DNA from: an uncultured Gammaproteobacteria bacterium
GTDB lineage: Bacteria > Pseudomonadota > Gammaproteobacteria > HK1
Reading direction: 5' to 3'
DNA: 33,311 nucleotides
Assembly: GCA_947258715.1 (NCBI GenBank)
Contig: CAMYJH010000015.1
Span: forward strand, 1-33,311
Shown: piece by piece, positions 32,331-33,311 of the stretch
Layout of the letters: each line of letters begins with the position of its first letter
How positions within the stretch are numbered: the stretch's first letter is position 1
Translations under genes and position numbers: made by a program
The notes under the pieces: model-generated
Database searches by the model: none
Told to the model about the DNA's origin: nothing
The model's input: the letters and a program-made list of their open reading frames with translations, nothing else

Positions 32331-32594
32331 ATGAGAGATGAAAAAATCAAGGTTCGCGTGACCGAAAGCGGTGAGCACATCGAGGTGGTCGTGCTTAAGA
32401 AGCGTGCGGATGCCATTACGGTGGTGCTGGGTAAAGGCGTTCATAACGTGCAGTGCGAGCTGCTCCCAACGCGCACCGGGCGCGCTTATGCGGGCAGGGT
32501 GATGGGGCGTGAAATCGTCTACGAGCGCAGCCGGGAAGAAGTTCAGGCTGATATCGATCGGCTCAACCCCAAGCTCAGACGTTCGAGACGGTGA
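32331..32594 (+). CDS. Small hypothetical protein (87 aa)
   Basis: The chosen ATG at 32331 gives a compact, charged, protein-like sequence: KIKVRVTESGEHIEVVVLKK, then a predicted beta-rich core (DAITVVLGKGVHNVQCELL, RAYAGRVMGREIVYERS) and a basic tail (KLRRSRR). The frame extends 43 codons upstream, but that part lacks protein character. There is no signal peptide, membrane helix or known motif. It is probably a small cytoplasmic protein, possibly nucleic-acid binding given its basic ends. A MITE-like element starts 11 nt after the stop. Confidence 0.6.
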   Translation: MRDEKIKVRVTESGEHIEVVVLKKRADAITVVLGKGVHNVQCELLPTRTGRAYAGRVMGREIVYERSREEVQADIDRLNPKLRRSRR

Positions 32595-32605
32595 CTGATT
32601 GAGTA

Positions 32606-32745
32606 GAACCTATCTCAAAATTGCTGTGCTTGCCGATACGGCGTTAAAAACAGACTCAAAATGCTCATTTACTGGCGTGTAAACTGCGCTTTTTCGCCTG
32701 TTTTTGCCTTGTCTCGCCCGCGCTCGCTAATTTTGAGATAGGTTC
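32606..32745. mobile_element. MITE-like non-autonomous element, 140 bp, with perfect terminal inverted repeats
   Basis: The ends GAACCTATCTCAAAATT and AATTTTGAGATAGGTTC are perfect 17-bp inverted repeats. TA on both sides extends them to 19 bp and may be a target duplication. Internally a second pair (AAAAACAG at 32646 and CTGTTTTT at 32698) makes much of the element palindromic. No transposase frame fits in 140 bp. The size, ends and TA flanks are those of a miniature inverted-repeat element mobilised in trans. The family is not assigned, though the ends resemble those of small IS elements with TA targets. It lies between the 87-aa gene and the gcvR-like gene and disrupts neither. Confidence 0.85.
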
Positions 32746-32804
32746 TAGACAAAGTGATGGTTCGAACTGTCTACTTATGATGTGGGCGGAATAAGAAAAA
32801 CGTG

Positions 32805-32823
32805 CCGGCGCTTCAATCGCCGG
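32805..32823 (+). promoter_or_regulatory. Hairpin in the leader of the GcvR-like gene
   Basis: CCGGCG and CGCCGG form a perfect 6-bp GC stem around CTTCAAT. The stem ends about eight nt before the GGAGGAG ribosome site of the next gene. It could influence translation or mRNA stability; this is speculation from position only. Confidence 0.4.
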
Positions 32824-32843
32824 TGCTCTTGGAGGAGAAAAAG

Positions 32844-33311
32844 ATGACTGACTCCCTGGTATTCATGGTAACCGGCGACGACCAGCCGGGCGTCGTCGAA
32901 TCCATGGCGGAGGTAGCCGTTTCCCACGATGCGAACTGGGTGGAGAGTGAAATCACGCGCGTCGCCGGAAAGGTCGCGGGGATTATTCAGGTGGAAGTCC
33001 CCAAGGAGAACGCCGACGAGCTCATCAGCGCGATGGAGGGACTCAAGTCCCGAGGGCTAAATGTCGCCGTCGATCGGCGCACAGGGGAGAACCCGCACCA
33101 CAACGAAAGACAGATCGCTATCGAAGTTTCGGGACCCGACAAGCCAGGCATTGTACTCAGGATTTCGCGAATCCTGGCGAAGAATCGCCTCAATATCGAC
33201 GAGTTTCATCATCAGCGCCTGGAACTGACCCAGGGAAGCCGGCGCACGTTTCGGGCCGACATTCGGGTCAGCATGCCGATGCAGCTCGACAGCCGGGAGG
33301 TTCAGAGGGCG
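32844..33311 (+). CDS. GcvR-like protein with two ACT domains, 3' end outside the window
   Basis: The ATG at 32844 has GGAGGAG six nt upstream, which fixes the start. The visible 156 residues contain two ACT-type domains. The first is about 5-80 (LVFMVTGDDQPGVVESMAEVA). The second is about 90-156 (IAIEVSGPDKPGIVLRISRILAKNRLNIDEF). Both carry the D-x-P-G-I/V motif that begins an amino-acid-binding ACT fold. This double-ACT architecture is that of the glycine cleavage system repressor GcvR and its relatives, which bind a LysR-type activator rather than DNA. The family is usually about 170-190 residues, so little is missing. Assignment as GcvR rather than another ACT-ACT protein is likely but not certain. 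Confidence 0.85.
   Translation, partial: MTDSLVFMVTGDDQPGVVESMAEVAVSHDANWVESEITRVAGKVAGIIQVEVPKENADELISAMEGLKSRGLNVAVDRRTGENPHHNERQIAIEVSGPDKPGIVLRISRILAKNRLNIDEFHHQRLELTQGSRRTFRADIRVSMPMQLDSREVQRA

Overview
The window looks like chromosomal DNA of a GC-rich Gammaproteobacterium. The support is a two-ACT-domain GcvR-like protein, a periplasmic glutathione peroxidase, TspO, an MgtC/DUF4010 protein, HSP20, a small c-type cytochrome and a LEPR-type giant exoprotein. No marker gene fixes the genus.

Left block (1-19514, all minus strand): one long gene cluster, transcribed from about 19.5 kb down to position 1. In order it encodes (i) a cytoplasmic double-GAF protein fused through one membrane helix to an HlyD-type adaptor; (ii) a PqqD-like/M50 site-2-type metalloprotease/HlyD fusion; (iii) a short SecA-like ATPase without the usual C-terminal half; (iv) a periplasmic adaptor with a SPOR-like tail; (v) a giant repetitive surface protein with an N-terminal LEPRVLF motif, a DUF4347 domain, eleven copies of a 120-residue repeat and a C-terminal membrane anchor; (vi) the first 175 codons of a membrane sensor, probably a histidine kinase. 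Three junctions are tight (8-nt overlap, 13-nt gap, 4-nt ATGA overlap). I read this as a dedicated export and anchoring pathway for the giant protein, with SecA-like energy input, two membrane-bound HlyD proteins, a possible membrane-anchor protease and its own sensing. No ABC transporter and no outer-membrane channel lie in the window. The giant gene is split at 3568-3572 by an apparent 86-bp loss inside its repeats. A separate 33-bp in-frame loss lies in the next copy. Both may be real slippage or assembly collapse.

Middle block (19.9-26.9 kb): small housekeeping and stress genes. There is a stand-alone helix-hairpin-helix protein (-), a Cys-rich small protein (+) and HSP20 (-). Divergent from HSP20, across two adjacent palindromes, is a plus-strand run: cytochrome c, zinc ribbon, TerB-like protein, ankyrin protein, MgtC/DUF4010, TspO and a periplasmic glutathione peroxidase.

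Right block (27.0-33.3 kb): a GAF protein with a degenerate GGDEF domain (-), a 1.1-kb stretch without a convincing gene, a membrane-anchored Ser/Thr kinase with a large extracytoplasmic TPR-like region (+), a small conserved-looking 87-aa protein, a 140-bp MITE-like element with perfect 17-bp inverted ends and TA flanks, and a GcvR-like double-ACT protein running off the right edge.
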